From DATEEG01 sp035525055 (GTDB taxonomy: Bacteria; Actinomycetota; Acidimicrobiia; Spongiisociales; ZC4RG35): a stretch of DNA of 29,700 nucleotides. Both the position numbers and the translations under genes were made by a program. Location of the stretch: contig DATLEZ010000083.1 of NCBI GenBank assembly GCA_035525055.1, positions 1 through 29,700 on the forward strand, written 5' to 3'. Numbering within the stretch: position 1 is the stretch's first letter; each line of letters begins with the position of its first letter. Below are positions 7,338-14,912 of this stretch, piece after piece. Under the pieces are notes generated by a model. The model saw only the letters and a list, made by a program, of their open reading frames with translations, did not search any database and was not told the DNA's origin.

Positions 7338-7913
7338 TCAAAACCCCGGGAAGCCGATATTGCTGAAGAACCAAAGCGAACTGGTCAACCACAACCCCAC
7401 GAGCGACGTGAAAACCGTTCCACCGATTGCAGGCAGCATCCATCCGGGGAGCCGCCGCGAACGAACCGCCACGACCTTGACGACGAAGGCCCCATAGAAG
7501 AAGCACCCGAGCAATGAATGAATGAACCGCCGCGGCTGTGACATGTCCGGTTCGAATCCGATCGCCCACAGGCAGTGATACGCCACCGGAAGTGTTGCGA
7601 GAAAGGCCAGAGTCCCCGACAACCGATGAACCTGGCCGAACCAGGCCGGAATGGTCCGGGGCCATGGGATCCGACCCCAGATACGGAGAGCCGTGATCAG
7701 TTGAATCAGAGCAAAGAACAAGACCAGGCTCGCCATCCACGCTTTGAACGCCAGGGTGGAACCGAAGAACCCGGAGATCGTCTGCTGACCGGCGGGATCG
7801 TGGACTCTCCCGTAGGCCCCAAGCAGGATCGAGAGGCCGGCGCCCGCCACGGCGGCGGTTAGCAGACGGCTTTGCCAACGGGAATGTTCCGGGACCGAAG
7901 ACTCTGCACCCAT
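7338..7913 (-). CDS. Four- to five-helix b-type cytochrome-like membrane protein (DUF6529-like)
   Basis: A membrane protein of 191 residues with about five hydrophobic helices. Histidines sit inside or at the edge of helices in pairs suggestive of heme b ligation: VHRLSGTLAFLATLPVAYHCLW and FIHSLLGCFFYG. This pattern resembles cytochrome b561/ferric reductase-type proteins and the actinobacterial DUF6529 group, but I assign it by pattern only. The ATG at 7913 is chosen; a TTG at 7925 would add four residues. The gene lies three bases upstream of a cytochrome c, so a membrane electron-transfer pair is likely. It is transcribed divergently from the lipoprotein at 8023. Confidence 0.75.
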   Translation of the reverse strand: MGAESSVPEHSRWQSRLLTAAVAGAGLSILLGAYGRVHDPAGQQTISGFFGSTLAFKAWMASLVLFFALIQLITALRIWGRIPWPRTIPAWFGQVHRLSGTLAFLATLPVAYHCLWAIGFEPDMSQPRRFIHSLLGCFFYGAFVVKVVAVRSRRLPGWMLPAIGGTVFTSLVGLWLTSSLWFFSNIGFPGF

Positions 7914-8022
7914 GACGGACCGCAAGGCTATCGAGCGCGATTTCGCCGGGTAGGTTGATCACCGGAGTTTGTTGCAAAGCAGTTCTACGGACCCGAAAAC
8001 GGTCGAAAGGCGTCAAAGCGCC

Positions 8023-8445
8023 ATGAAGAGATTTCTGACGGTGGTTCTAGCTTTCAGCCTGATCACAATTTCCTGCGCCGACTCGCCCGATGAGGGGGTT
8101 GACTCGGGGGACCCGGTGTCACCCACCACGGGACCCCTGGAGGTCCCGGTCGACGCCAGCCCGTTCTTCGTGGATTCGACCGACATTCTCCTCATGGAGA
8201 GCTTTCCAGTTCAAGTTGCTCTTAGGGTCAACGGGAACCTCCCCTCACCCTGCCACCAACCCGTTTGGGAGGTAGAAGACGACGGGACGGCGATTCATGT
8301 CACGCTGGCAACTGTCGCCGACGCCGACCGCGCCTGTACCCAGGTCCTGGTGCCAACCGAGCTATCGGTTCCGCTCGGGAGCTTCGAGTCGGGAGGCCGG
8401 ACCGTCATTCTCAATGGCGAAGAGGTCGGCGACTTCGAAATCTGA
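8023..8445 (+). CDS. Putative secreted lipoprotein of unknown function
   Basis: A 140-residue protein. The basic N-terminus MKRFL and a hydrophobic stretch lead to ITISC (Cys18), a plausible though imperfect lipobox, followed by an acidic Pro/Thr-rich linker. The mature domain includes LRVNGNLPSPCHQPVWEV and ADADRACTQV, with two further Cys that could form a disulfide, and ends VILNGEEVGDFEI. This looks like a small beta-sandwich domain found in uncharacterised secreted proteins. The ATG at 8023 is chosen because it starts the signal peptide; an upstream TTG at 7969 would add unrelated residues. No function can be assigned. A 17-bp tandem array begins five bases after the stop. Confidence 0.75.
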   Translation: MKRFLTVVLAFSLITISCADSPDEGVDSGDPVSPTTGPLEVPVDASPFFVDSTDILLMESFPVQVALRVNGNLPSPCHQPVWEVEDDGTAIHVTLATVADADRACTQVLVPTELSVPLGSFESGGRTVILNGEEVGDFEI

Positions 8446-8449
8446 CAAT

Positions 8450-8546
8450 CAATTGATGCGGTAGGGCAATTGATGCGGTAGGGCAATTGATGCGGTAGGA
8501 CAATTGATGCGGTAGGACAATTGATGCGGTAGGGCAATTGATGCGG
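8450..8546 (+). repeat. 17-bp tandem repeat array, five full units plus a partial sixth
   Basis: The unit CAATTGATGCGGTAGGG repeats head to tail at 8450, 8467, 8484, 8501 and 8518, with a partial unit from 8535. Units three and four end in GGA instead of GGG; otherwise copies are identical. Each unit carries the palindrome CAATTG. There are no spacers, so this is not CRISPR. It is AT-richer than its surroundings and lies between the lipoprotein stop and the control region of the GH26-like gene. Confidence 0.95.
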
Positions 8547-8590
8547 GAGCGCCTCAAGGACAATGACGGGTTTGCCGATTTGAAACTCAA

Positions 8591-8631
8591 GTCGTACGTC
8601 CTATGGATGACGGAGATCCTCGGTCGTACGT
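8591..8631 (+). promoter_or_regulatory. Pair of GTCGTACGT sites upstream of the GH26-like gene
   Basis: GTCGTACGT occurs at 8591-8599 and again at 8623-8631, exactly 32 bp apart (about three helical turns). Each contains the palindrome CGTACG. They lie 25-65 bases before the ATG at 8656, a good position for an operator. The regulator is unknown. Confidence 0.45.
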
Positions 8632-8655
8632 TGCGCTGCGGTCGACGGGGGTTAG

Positions 8656-10227
8656 ATGTCGGTCAGGTCGTCCATAGTTGGTGCGGTTTTCCTCGCCACT
8701 TTGTTGACGGCGACTCCTGTCCTGGCCGATGACGGTTCGGTCGCACCTCTTACCGGCCGCGACGTCCTCCTGTCCGGCCTTTACTCCGACCAATGGCACG
8801 CCGGAGCAGACCTCCAAGCGCTGGGGGCGGCCAGCGGCAAGGGAGTGTCCCTGGCGGGCACTTTCCACCACCTCTGGGAGTCCGAGAACGGATCGGAGGG
8901 AAACACCGATTGGCTGCTCGAACAGGTCTGGTCCGCCCAGGCGACCCCGGTGGCCAATGTCGAAGTGATGATGCCCGCCGCCGAGATCGCCGCCGGTGTT
9001 CATGACATGGCGATCATCCAGTGGGCAATGCGGGTCAAAGCGTGGCTCGAACGGGGAGAAGGGCGTTCCCTCCTTATCGCCCCGCTCCAGGAGATGAATG
9101 GCGATTGGGTTCCCTATGGAATGGATCCCGAAGGCTTCAAAGCTTCCTACCGGCGCTTCATCGAGATATTCGAGTCAGTCCGGATCGACGACACCAGGGT
9201 TCGCTGGGTCTTCGCACCGAACGCATGGTCGGTATGGCCCTATCGCACGAGCGACTACTACCCGGGCGACGATGTGGTCGATTTCGTCGGCATCTCCGCT
9301 TACAACTTCGGTAGCACCGCCGGACGCTGGACCAGCGTGCTGGATTCGGGGCTTGGCGCCTTGAACGAGATTCGGAGCTTCGCCCCCAACAAGCCCTATC
9401 TCATCACCCAGGTAGGAAGTTCCAGCTCGGGAGGAGATCGCGATGCCTGGTTGCGGGACCTCTTTCAAGTTGCAGCAGCCGATCCCAACGTTGTCGGCCT
9501 CATCTATTTCAACTTCTTGAAGGAGACCGACTGGAAGCTCTGGGACGGGGCCAACCTCGCGGCCGGATGGCACGACGGGATGCAGATTCCCGCCGCTGTC
9601 CACGTCTGGCCGCTTGCCGAGTGGTTCCAGCCCGGGCCGATTCCGTTCACCCCATACCAGGGTCGGTTTGCCGACGATGAAGGTCTCGACGGCCAGAGCG
9701 ACATCGAGTGGCTCGCCGATCGAGGTGTGATCCAGGGTTGTGCGACGAATCAGTACTGCCCGGACCACTGGGTGACCCGCGAACAACTGGCCACTTTCCT
9801 GGCAAGAGGGCTGGGACTGCCGGCGCCTTCGGTCGACCACTTCGCCGATGACAACGGGTCTCCGCACGAAGCCGACATCAACGCTTTGGCCGAAGCAGGG
9901 ATAACCGCCGGATGTGCTACCGGCCTGTTCTGCCCGGCAGAACTTCTGTCGCGCCAACAACTCGCCGGGCTGCTTGCCCAGGCCCTCGATCTGCCACCGG
10001 CCGACCCGGTCTCCTTTGCCGACGTCGGGGAATCACCCAACGCCGCCGACATCAGTTCCATAGTGGCGGCCGGAATCAGCATGGGGTGCGCGGTCGACCA
10101 GTTCTGCCCGTGGGCGGCGGTCAACCGGGAGCAGATGGCGTCACTCTTGCGACGGTCCCTGGAACGGGTGCTAGCCGAAGCAAGACAACCTCCGTCGTGG
10201 GGGGCGGGCAGACCCTCTCCCTTCTAG
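8656..10227 (+). CDS. Secreted GH26-like (beta-mannanase fold) protein with three SLH repeats; predicted nucleophile replaced
   Basis: A 523-residue exported protein. A signal peptide (about 1-24, ending PVLA) precedes a GH26-like barrel (about 35-320). The acid/base motif LQEMNGDWVPYG contains Glu146. The strand that normally supplies the nucleophile (KPxxxxE(F/V)G) reads KPYLITQVGSS, with Gln252 in place of Glu, and the His usually before Glu146 is Gln145. Three S-layer homology repeats (about 338-395, 396-450, 451-505) each carry a Cys pair (GCATNQYCP, GCATGLFCP, GCAVDQFCP), suggesting cell-wall anchoring with disulfides. The protein could be a mannan-binding or otherwise altered enzyme. 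The ATG at 8656 follows GACGGGGG at suitable spacing. Fold assignment is by motif only. Confidence 0.8.
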   Translation: MSVRSSIVGAVFLATLLTATPVLADDGSVAPLTGRDVLLSGLYSDQWHAGADLQALGAASGKGVSLAGTFHHLWESENGSEGNTDWLLEQVWSAQATPVANVEVMMPAAEIAAGVHDMAIIQWAMRVKAWLERGEGRSLLIAPLQEMNGDWVPYGMDPEGFKASYRRFIEIFESVRIDDTRVRWVFAPNAWSVWPYRTSDYYPGDDVVDFVGISAYNFGSTAGRWTSVLDSGLGALNEIRSFAPNKPYLITQVGSSSSGGDRDAWLRDLFQVAAADPNVVGLIYFNFLKETDWKLWDGANLAAGWHDGMQIPAAVHVWPLAEWFQPGPIPFTPYQGRFADDEGLDGQSDIEWLADRGVIQGCATNQYCPDHWVTREQLATFLARGLGLPAPSVDHFADDNGSPHEADINALAEAGITAGCATGLFCPAELLSRQQLAGLLAQALDLPPADPVSFADVGESPNAADISSIVAAGISMGCAVDQFCPWAAVNREQMASLLRRSLERVLAEARQPPSWGAGRPSPF

Positions 10228-10508
10228 CGGCGACTTGCGGTTCTAGGCGTTGGCCGGTTCGGGGTCGGGAACCTGGCGGTTGATAGGATCAGAGTCGCTA
10301 GGGAGCGGCTTCTGGAGTCGAACAAGACCGCGTCGAAAGGTTTCTTGATCCCTTTCGAGGGTGCGTTCAGGCAGAAGAAAGTCGAGGAGCGCGGTGAACA
10401 TTTAGTGATGTATCGGCCCGAACGGGCAAAGGACCCAGACGGGGATCCTTTACACCCCCAAGGACTAGTCAGGCTGGCGGCCCGCCCTTGGAAGACCAGC
10501 CACGACGC
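10228..10508 (+). other. Structured intergenic region between converging genes
   Basis: This 281-bp gap has no supported gene. It contains several stem-loops: TCGAAAGG paired with CCTTTCGA (about 10334-10360), GCCCG-AA-CGGGC (about 10413-10424), and AAAGGACCC with GGGATCCTTT (about 10428-10453). The last is placed to end transcripts coming from both sides. A frame is open through the whole gap after the GH26 stop but lacks an early start codon. A small structured RNA is possible, though I match no known family. Confidence 0.4.
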
Positions 10509-10772
10509 TTAGTCGTCTTCGGGAACCTCGATGTCGAGCAACTCGAATATGCGCCGACGTTCCTCGACGAAGTCGGCCTGGCTGATGGCGTTGGCGGCAT
10601 GGCGCTCGCTGAGCTGACGGAACTGCTCCATCAGGACTGCCGCCTCGGCCTCAGAGCTGGTAGGAGAGCCGTCCGCCAGTTCTTCCCGACGCAGCTTCTT
10701 CGCTTCCTGCTTTTCGAGCCGGGCGCGCTCACGAGCACGCTTGCCCATTGCCTCGCGTCCTCGTTGTGCCAT
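10509..10772 (-). CDS. Small highly charged protein of unknown function
   Basis: An 87-residue protein with a strongly basic N-terminal half (GKRARERARLEKQEAKKLRR) and an acidic C-terminus (FELLDIEVPEDD), likely mostly helical or coiled coil. Similar small MGKRxRERxR proteins are common in actinobacteria and remain uncharacterised. The basic segment could bind nucleic acid. The start is uncertain: ATG at 10772, or ATG at 10748 giving MGKRARERARLE, the form most like relatives. It is transcribed divergently from the glycosyltransferase and converges with the GH26-like gene. Confidence 0.65.
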   Translation of the reverse strand: MAQRGREAMGKRARERARLEKQEAKKLRREELADGSPTSSEAEAAVLMEQFRQLSERHAANAISQADFVEERRRIFELLDIEVPEDD

Positions 10773-11139
10773 AAGACCAACCGATCGTTCACCCTGACGA
10801 ACTTCGCAGCCGGTGCGGGTGATAACGAAACCGGCGCCTGCCTGAGAACGACCAACCAGGATCTGCGGTCTGAACGCTCCGACTGGCGCTGGTCCGGATT
10901 GGCCGTCGACGTAACTCTACTGTCTTGCCGTCCCTTTCCGAACTCACCGGCTCATAGGGACCCATCACGGCTAGCCTGAAGTCAACGGCGAATTTTCGCT
11001 ATCACTTCTGCTCGCGGAGCCCCTACCAGGCGAATGACAACCAGGTCCGACGACCAACAGTCGGCTTTGGGAGTCCGGTTTCCCGCTTGAACTAGTGATC
11101 GTCCTTAACCCACCAATGGTGGGACTACTGGAGGATCCG
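10773..11139 (+). promoter_or_regulatory. Divergent control region with palindrome before the glycosyltransferase
   Basis: This 367-bp gap separates divergent genes and contains no supported ORF. At 11109-11123 there is the palindrome CCCACC-AAT-GGTGGG, ending 16 bases before the glycosyltransferase ATG and just upstream of its GGAGG ribosome site (11130-11134). It may be an operator or a hairpin controlling translation. No certain promoter hexamers were identified. Confidence 0.4.
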
Positions 11140-12321
11140 ATGAAAAGCTGGGTTTCCGACCCTTCGATCGCCTTTGTTAGTACGTACCCGCCGACGGTAT
11201 GCGGCCTCGCCAATTTCACAGCCTCGCTCCTCGGAGCGATTTCGGAGAATCGCGGTGCCAGAGACGGACTCGGAGTAGTAGCCCTGGCCGACAGTGCGTC
11301 CACCATCCCGATCGGAGATGTGGTCTACCGGCATGAGCGCGGAAATCAGGACTCGCTCGACACGGCCATCAAGCACATCAACGCATTCGATGTCGTTTCG
11401 ATTCAGCACGAGTTCGGCATCTTCGGTGGGACCGACGGCGATGAAGCAGTCGAGATCTCAGCGACTGTGGAGGTTCCGGCGGTGGTCACGTTCCACACGG
11501 TGCTCAATCACCCCTCCGACCACCAGCGCGCCATTGTCGAGCGCCTGGCGCTCATCACGGCCCGTTCGGTAGTGATGAGTCGGACCGCTCTGCACAGGCT
11601 CACCGGTCGATACGGAATCGACCCCGATCGAGTGGAAGTCATCCCCCACGGAGCGGATGCCAGATTCAACGGCCCGTCCCTCGCCAGCGGAGATCGACCG
11701 CTCGTTCTCACCTGGGGCCTGATCGGACCAGGCAAGGGCCTCGAGACCTCGATCGAAGCCTTCGCCGGACTGACCGATCTCTATCCGCTCCCTCGATACC
11801 TCATCGCCGGCGCCACCCATCCGAATGTCAGGGAGAGCCACGGCGAGAGCTACCGGGACAGTCTGGTCGCACTGGTCCACGAACTTGGTCTCGGCAAGAT
11901 CGTCGAATTCGATGACCGCTACCTCGATCGGGTGGTGCTGGCCCGCCTGGTCCGCAGCGCCGACCTCGTGGTACTCCCCTATGAATCAATCGAGCAAGTG
12001 ACCTCGGGGGTGCTGGTCGAGGCCATCGCCGCTTCCAAACCCGTGATAGCCACAGCCTTTCCCCACGCCCTCGAACTTCTCGCCGGGGGCGCCGGGATCA
12101 CTGTGCCCCACGGCGATCCGGCTGCCCTTGGTGCAGCCCTGCGAAGCGTTCTGACCGACGGCCGCCTGGCGGCGCGGATGGAGCGCCACACCCGGCGCCT
12201 GAAGCGGGGCCGTTACTGGCCGTCCATCGGGCAGAGGTACGACATGCTCATGTCTACGGTTGCGTTCGGCGACCGTTCTGCCGCAAATCACCCGGTAGGA
12301 ATTCAACATGTCGCCGGATGA
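11140..12321 (+). CDS. GT4-type glycosyltransferase
   Basis: A 393-residue GT-B fold transferase that should transfer a sugar from a nucleotide donor. The N-terminus has STYPPTVCGLANFTASL (about 14-30), the hallmark of a GT4 subgroup (xxPPRRCGIATFT). DVVSIQHEFGIFGG follows near residue 90. The donor half shows VIPHGAD (about 170), LTWGLIGPGKGLE (about 190), and SADLVVLPYE with SGVLVEAIAASKPVI (about 285-310), including the conserved Glu pair region. The ATG at 11140 is chosen because GGAGG lies six bases upstream; a GTG at 11095 lacks a site. It overlaps the next gene by 14 bases. Acceptor and product are unknown; a mannose-containing polymer is a guess from the neighbouring toroid and GH26-like genes. 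Confidence 0.9.
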   Translation: MKSWVSDPSIAFVSTYPPTVCGLANFTASLLGAISENRGARDGLGVVALADSASTIPIGDVVYRHERGNQDSLDTAIKHINAFDVVSIQHEFGIFGGTDGDEAVEISATVEVPAVVTFHTVLNHPSDHQRAIVERLALITARSVVMSRTALHRLTGRYGIDPDRVEVIPHGADARFNGPSLASGDRPLVLTWGLIGPGKGLETSIEAFAGLTDLYPLPRYLIAGATHPNVRESHGESYRDSLVALVHELGLGKIVEFDDRYLDRVVLARLVRSADLVVLPYESIEQVTSGVLVEAIAASKPVIATAFPHALELLAGGAGITVPHGDPAALGAALRSVLTDGRLAARMERHTRRLKRGRYWPSIGQRYDMLMSTVAFGDRSAANHPVGIQHVAG

Positions 12322-13390
12322 CCTTGCTAACGCCGCGGGTGATCGGATGACAAACGATCTGCCCCACCTTCCCACACCGAACTTCACCCATCTGCGGTCG
12401 ATGACCGATCGCCTCGGCGTATGGGAGCACAGTCGCCTGTCGACGCCTCGGCTCGAGCACGGCTTCTGCACAGACGACAACGCCCGCGCCCTGGTCGTGG
12501 TCTCTCGCCAGGCGTCATCCGACTCCAGCGTCGCCGACCTTGCTGCGATATATCTCCGGTTCATTCTCGAAGCCCGAACCGGGACGGGAGGCTTTCACAA
12601 CCGACGAAGCACCGAAGGGGCGTGGGTGGACGATGTCGGCAGCGACGACTCCCAGGGCCGCGCCTGGTGGGGGCTCGGCGCTGTGGCCCGGCATGGATAT
12701 GAGCCCTGGATGAGGAGGGCGGGACTAGCTGCTTTCGACGACTGCCCGGGGTTCGACTCGACCCATCTTCGCTCGAACGCATTTGCGGTCCTGGGTGCGG
12801 TCGACCTCCTGGCCGTGGAACCAACCCATGCCAAAGCCCGGGACCTCCTGGCCAGAGCCAGCCTCGTGCTGGCCAGCGCAGTCCGCGCCCGCATTCCCTG
12901 GCCGGAGGTCCGACTGACCTACGACAACGCGCGGATTCCCGAAGCGTTGATCGCCGCCGGGGCGACCCTCGCCGACAAACGGACGATCGACATGGGGGTC
13001 CGCCTTCTCGAACGCTTGTTGTGGGTCGAGACCGATGGCGCCCACTTCAGTTTCACCCCGGTGGGGGGATGGCAAACGGGAGAGACCCGGCCCGGCTTCG
13101 ATCAACAGCCATTGGAGGCAGCGGCAATGGCCGAGGCGTGTTATCGAGCCTGGACCATTACCGGCAACTCGGAGTGGAGGGTGCGGACGCTGCGATCGGC
13201 CCACTGGCTCATGGGACGCAACGACACCGGCGCAGTCCTCTATGACGCCAGCACAGGCGCGACGTATGACGGTTTGAAGCAGGACTCGGTCAACGAGAAC
13301 CACGGTGCCGAGTCGACCCTGGCCGGTCTGGCGATCTTGCAGATCGCGGCGGCCTGTCTCAGCAAGAGCCCGACGTCGGCCACACGGTGA
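12308..13390 (+). CDS. Alpha/alpha-toroid glycosidase-like protein paired with the glycosyltransferase
   Basis: A 360-residue soluble protein with a repeated helical pattern typical of (alpha/alpha)6 barrels. Near the start it carries LSTPRLEHGFCTDDNARALVV, the marker of a family usually encoded beside GT4 transferases and often near GH130 mannoside phosphorylases. Later segments include WWGLGAVARHG, RIPEALIAAGA, FDQQPLEAAAMAEACYRAW and LKQDSVNENHGAESTLAGLAIL, the last being the conserved C-terminal acidic/His motif. The ATG at 12308 overlaps the transferase stop by 14 bases; an ATG at 12347 is an alternative. It may trim or bind the glycan made by the partner. Activity in this family is not well established. 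Confidence 0.8.
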   Translation: MSPDDLANAAGDRMTNDLPHLPTPNFTHLRSMTDRLGVWEHSRLSTPRLEHGFCTDDNARALVVVSRQASSDSSVADLAAIYLRFILEARTGTGGFHNRRSTEGAWVDDVGSDDSQGRAWWGLGAVARHGYEPWMRRAGLAAFDDCPGFDSTHLRSNAFAVLGAVDLLAVEPTHAKARDLLARASLVLASAVRARIPWPEVRLTYDNARIPEALIAAGATLADKRTIDMGVRLLERLLWVETDGAHFSFTPVGGWQTGETRPGFDQQPLEAAAMAEACYRAWTITGNSEWRVRTLRSAHWLMGRNDTGAVLYDASTGATYDGLKQDSVNENHGAESTLAGLAILQIAAACLSKSPTSATR

Positions 13391-13409
13391 TTCGAGAACG
13401 CCGACGAGT

Positions 13410-13535
13410 TCAGGTGATCTTGCTCTGGCGCTTGTCGGAAGCGTCCCGCTTGGCTTTCTTCTCCTGACGTTTCTCTTTCAGGTTCTTCGAAGGGGCCTTT
13501 TTGTTGCTCTTGCCGCCCTTGTCCTTATTGGCCAC
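13410..13535 (-). CDS. Tiny Lys-rich conserved actinobacterial protein
   Basis: A 41-residue protein starting at GTG 13535, with GGAGGGC five bases upstream as a ribosome site. It begins MANKDKGGKSNKK and contains NLKEKRQEKKAKRD before ending RQSKIT. About half the residues are Lys, Arg, Asp or Glu, with no hydrophobic core, so it is probably disordered or helical when bound. Short MANKDKGG proteins of this form recur in actinobacterial genomes without a known role. It converges with the toroid gene, 19 bases away. The reading frame and ribosome site make a real gene likely. Confidence 0.75.
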   Translation of the reverse strand: MANKDKGGKSNKKAPSKNLKEKRQEKKAKRDASDKRQSKIT

Positions 13536-13588
13536 GATGCCCTCCAGTCCGGTCGCTGGGAACTGCGACCGGGCCATTGTCGCATTTT

Positions 13589-14136
13589 CTACGACATGCG
13601 GTTGAGAAGTCGGTCCCGGTTGACAAACTGATGTTTGAGGACGAGCCCCACGTGGAGGGCGAACGCAATGAAGAACGCCACGTGGCTGGCAATGTGAAAG
13701 CCCAGGGTGACGTCGTCGAGGTCGCTGTCCTCGGAGATGAGCTCGGGGACTTCGAACACACCGTAGAACACGACCGCTTCACCGTCCGCCATCGCTGCCA
13801 GCATGCCGGAGAGCGGTATCGCCAGCATGAGCAGGTACAGAACTTGCTCGACACGGTGCTCGTACCTGCGCTCGAACGGCGTCAGGGTCGCAGCCCAAGC
13901 CGGCAACGGCGTCAGCACCCGCCAGGCGAGGCGGAAGATGGCCAAGAACAGGACAGTGCCCCGAGGGACAGGTGCACACCGAATAGGCGCTCCTCCGAGA
14001 GGCCAGGGATCGACGCGTAGTAGGCGTCGTCGATTCGGGTGAGGAAGCCCACCGCGAGTTGAGCCGCCACGATCACGAATATGAGCCAATGAAGGGCCTT
14101 CGTCATGAGCCCGTATCCCGAAGGCGTGTTCCTCAT
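13589..14136 (-). pseudogene. Cytochrome b561 with a one-base frameshift
   Basis: Two minus-strand frames together make a full-length (about 180 residue) cytochrome b561. The first half, from ATG 14136, reads MRNTPSGYGLMTKALHWLIF and continues to GVHLSLGAL; the second, in another frame, continues with VLFLAIFRLAWRVL, HRVEQVLYLLMLAIPLSG and FALHVGLVLKHQF down to the stop at 13589. All four expected heme His regions are present. The shift lies at about 13952-13956, where one base appears missing in the run encoding GAL-VLF. The sequence on both sides is intact and well coded, so the event is recent or a sequencing error. The intact protein would carry electrons across the membrane. Upstream starts at GTG 14142 or TTG 14169 are possible. 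Confidence 0.85.
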
Positions 14137-14280
14137 CGGCACGGCGTGAAAGGTCCCCTGGCGTGACAAGGGGAAGGTATCAGTAAGCCGATGTCTTCAA
14201 GTCGAAGCCGAAGCGGACACCGCAGCTGCGGCCACTAGCGGCGTCGCATCACCCATGGCCGACTCGGACGTTGATTTCGG

Positions 14281-14348
14281 GGGTTCGATCCCGGCGAAAG
14301 CCCGGAACTCGGCAATGATCTCGGCGTTGGATCCTTTCGGTCAGGCAT
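14281..14348 (-). pseudogene. N-terminal scrap of a Ddn-family F420-dependent nitroreductase
   Basis: From ATG 14348 one frame reads MPDRKDP, and after a one-base deletion a second frame reads NAEIIAEFRAFAG. Joined, they match the standard opening of Ddn-family proteins (MxDPxxxNxxIIxEFRAxxG). Beyond about 14281 the similarity ends and the frame stops at about 14202. Only about 25 codons remain. It lies between the frameshifted b561 gene and the DUF1905 gene. Chance cannot be excluded for so short a match. Confidence 0.4.
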
Positions 14349-14387
14349 TGCCTAGTCCATCACGATCCGGCCCCGTCTCGTTTCCGT

Positions 14388-14912
14388 CTATGGGCGCTGC
14401 TTTTGTCTGGCCTCGAGGAGCTCGACCATTTCTGCGATTCGCTCGGCCCGTAACTCCGGGCTGCGCTTGGTGGCGTCGACCCAACTGAGGTACGCCTTGC
14501 GATAGAACTGCGCAAGCGAATCGAAGAACTCCACGGCCGCTGGAGAAGCGTCGAGAGCGGAGGCCACGTCGTCCGACAAGCCGTCCCGCTGAGGTCCTTC
14601 GGGCTCGAGGATTACCGAGACCGAATCCCCGGGCGCAATCCCGCAGTCCCGCCGCCAGGCGGCGCCGAGCAAGACTCCTTTGATCTCTCCGAAGTCATCG
14701 ACGACTCCGCGGACACCCATACCGTTGACAGTGCCGGCCACGTGATGGCGGCCTTTTTTGCCCCAAACCGTGTCGGGATCGAAGGGGACCGGAACCACGA
14801 CGCGACCCTTCGAATCGTTGACAACTACGGCCCGGAACGTCTTGGCACTGCCACTCACTGCAGGAGCCGCCCCGAACGCGGGCTGATCGACGGTTGGGTC
14901 AGCCGGCCGCAT
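14388..14912 (-). CDS. DUF1905 / YdeI-OmpD-associated (OmdA) family protein
   Basis: A 174-residue soluble protein with two domains. Residues about 25-100 (FRAVVVNDSKGRVVVPVPFD onward, with VNGMGVRGVVDDFGEIKGVLLG) form the DUF1905 beta-barrel. Residues about 110-172 carry the YdeI/OmdA helical motif FYRKAYLSWVDATKRSPELRAERI then EMVELLEARQK. Members have been linked to bacteriocin or stress tolerance but have no defined reaction. It starts at ATG 14912, overlapping the end of the PPOX gene by 14 bases, so they are co-transcribed. Confidence 0.82.
   Translation of the reverse strand: MRPADPTVDQPAFGAAPAVSGSAKTFRAVVVNDSKGRVVVPVPFDPDTVWGKKGRHHVAGTVNGMGVRGVVDDFGEIKGVLLGAAWRRDCGIAPGDSVSVILEPEGPQRDGLSDDVASALDASPAAVEFFDSLAQFYRKAYLSWVDATKRSPELRAERIAEMVELLEARQKQRP

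Noticed and set aside
7548..7562. GGTTCGAATCC, another T-arm-like sequence
   Set aside because: It lies inside the well-supported b561-like membrane protein gene and has no cloverleaf around it.
8450..8546. The 17-bp array as a CRISPR
   Set aside because: The copies are directly adjacent with no spacers, and no cas genes are present.
10228..10512. Open frame continuing after the GH26-like stop
   Set aside because: There is no start codon near its beginning, no ribosome site and no recognisable protein pattern; long open frames are common in GC-rich DNA.
14278..14295. GGGGGTTCGATCCC, which looks like a tRNA T-arm
   Set aside because: No matching acceptor, D-arm or anticodon stem is found at the proper distances; the sequence is better explained as part of the Ddn-family remnant on the other strand.
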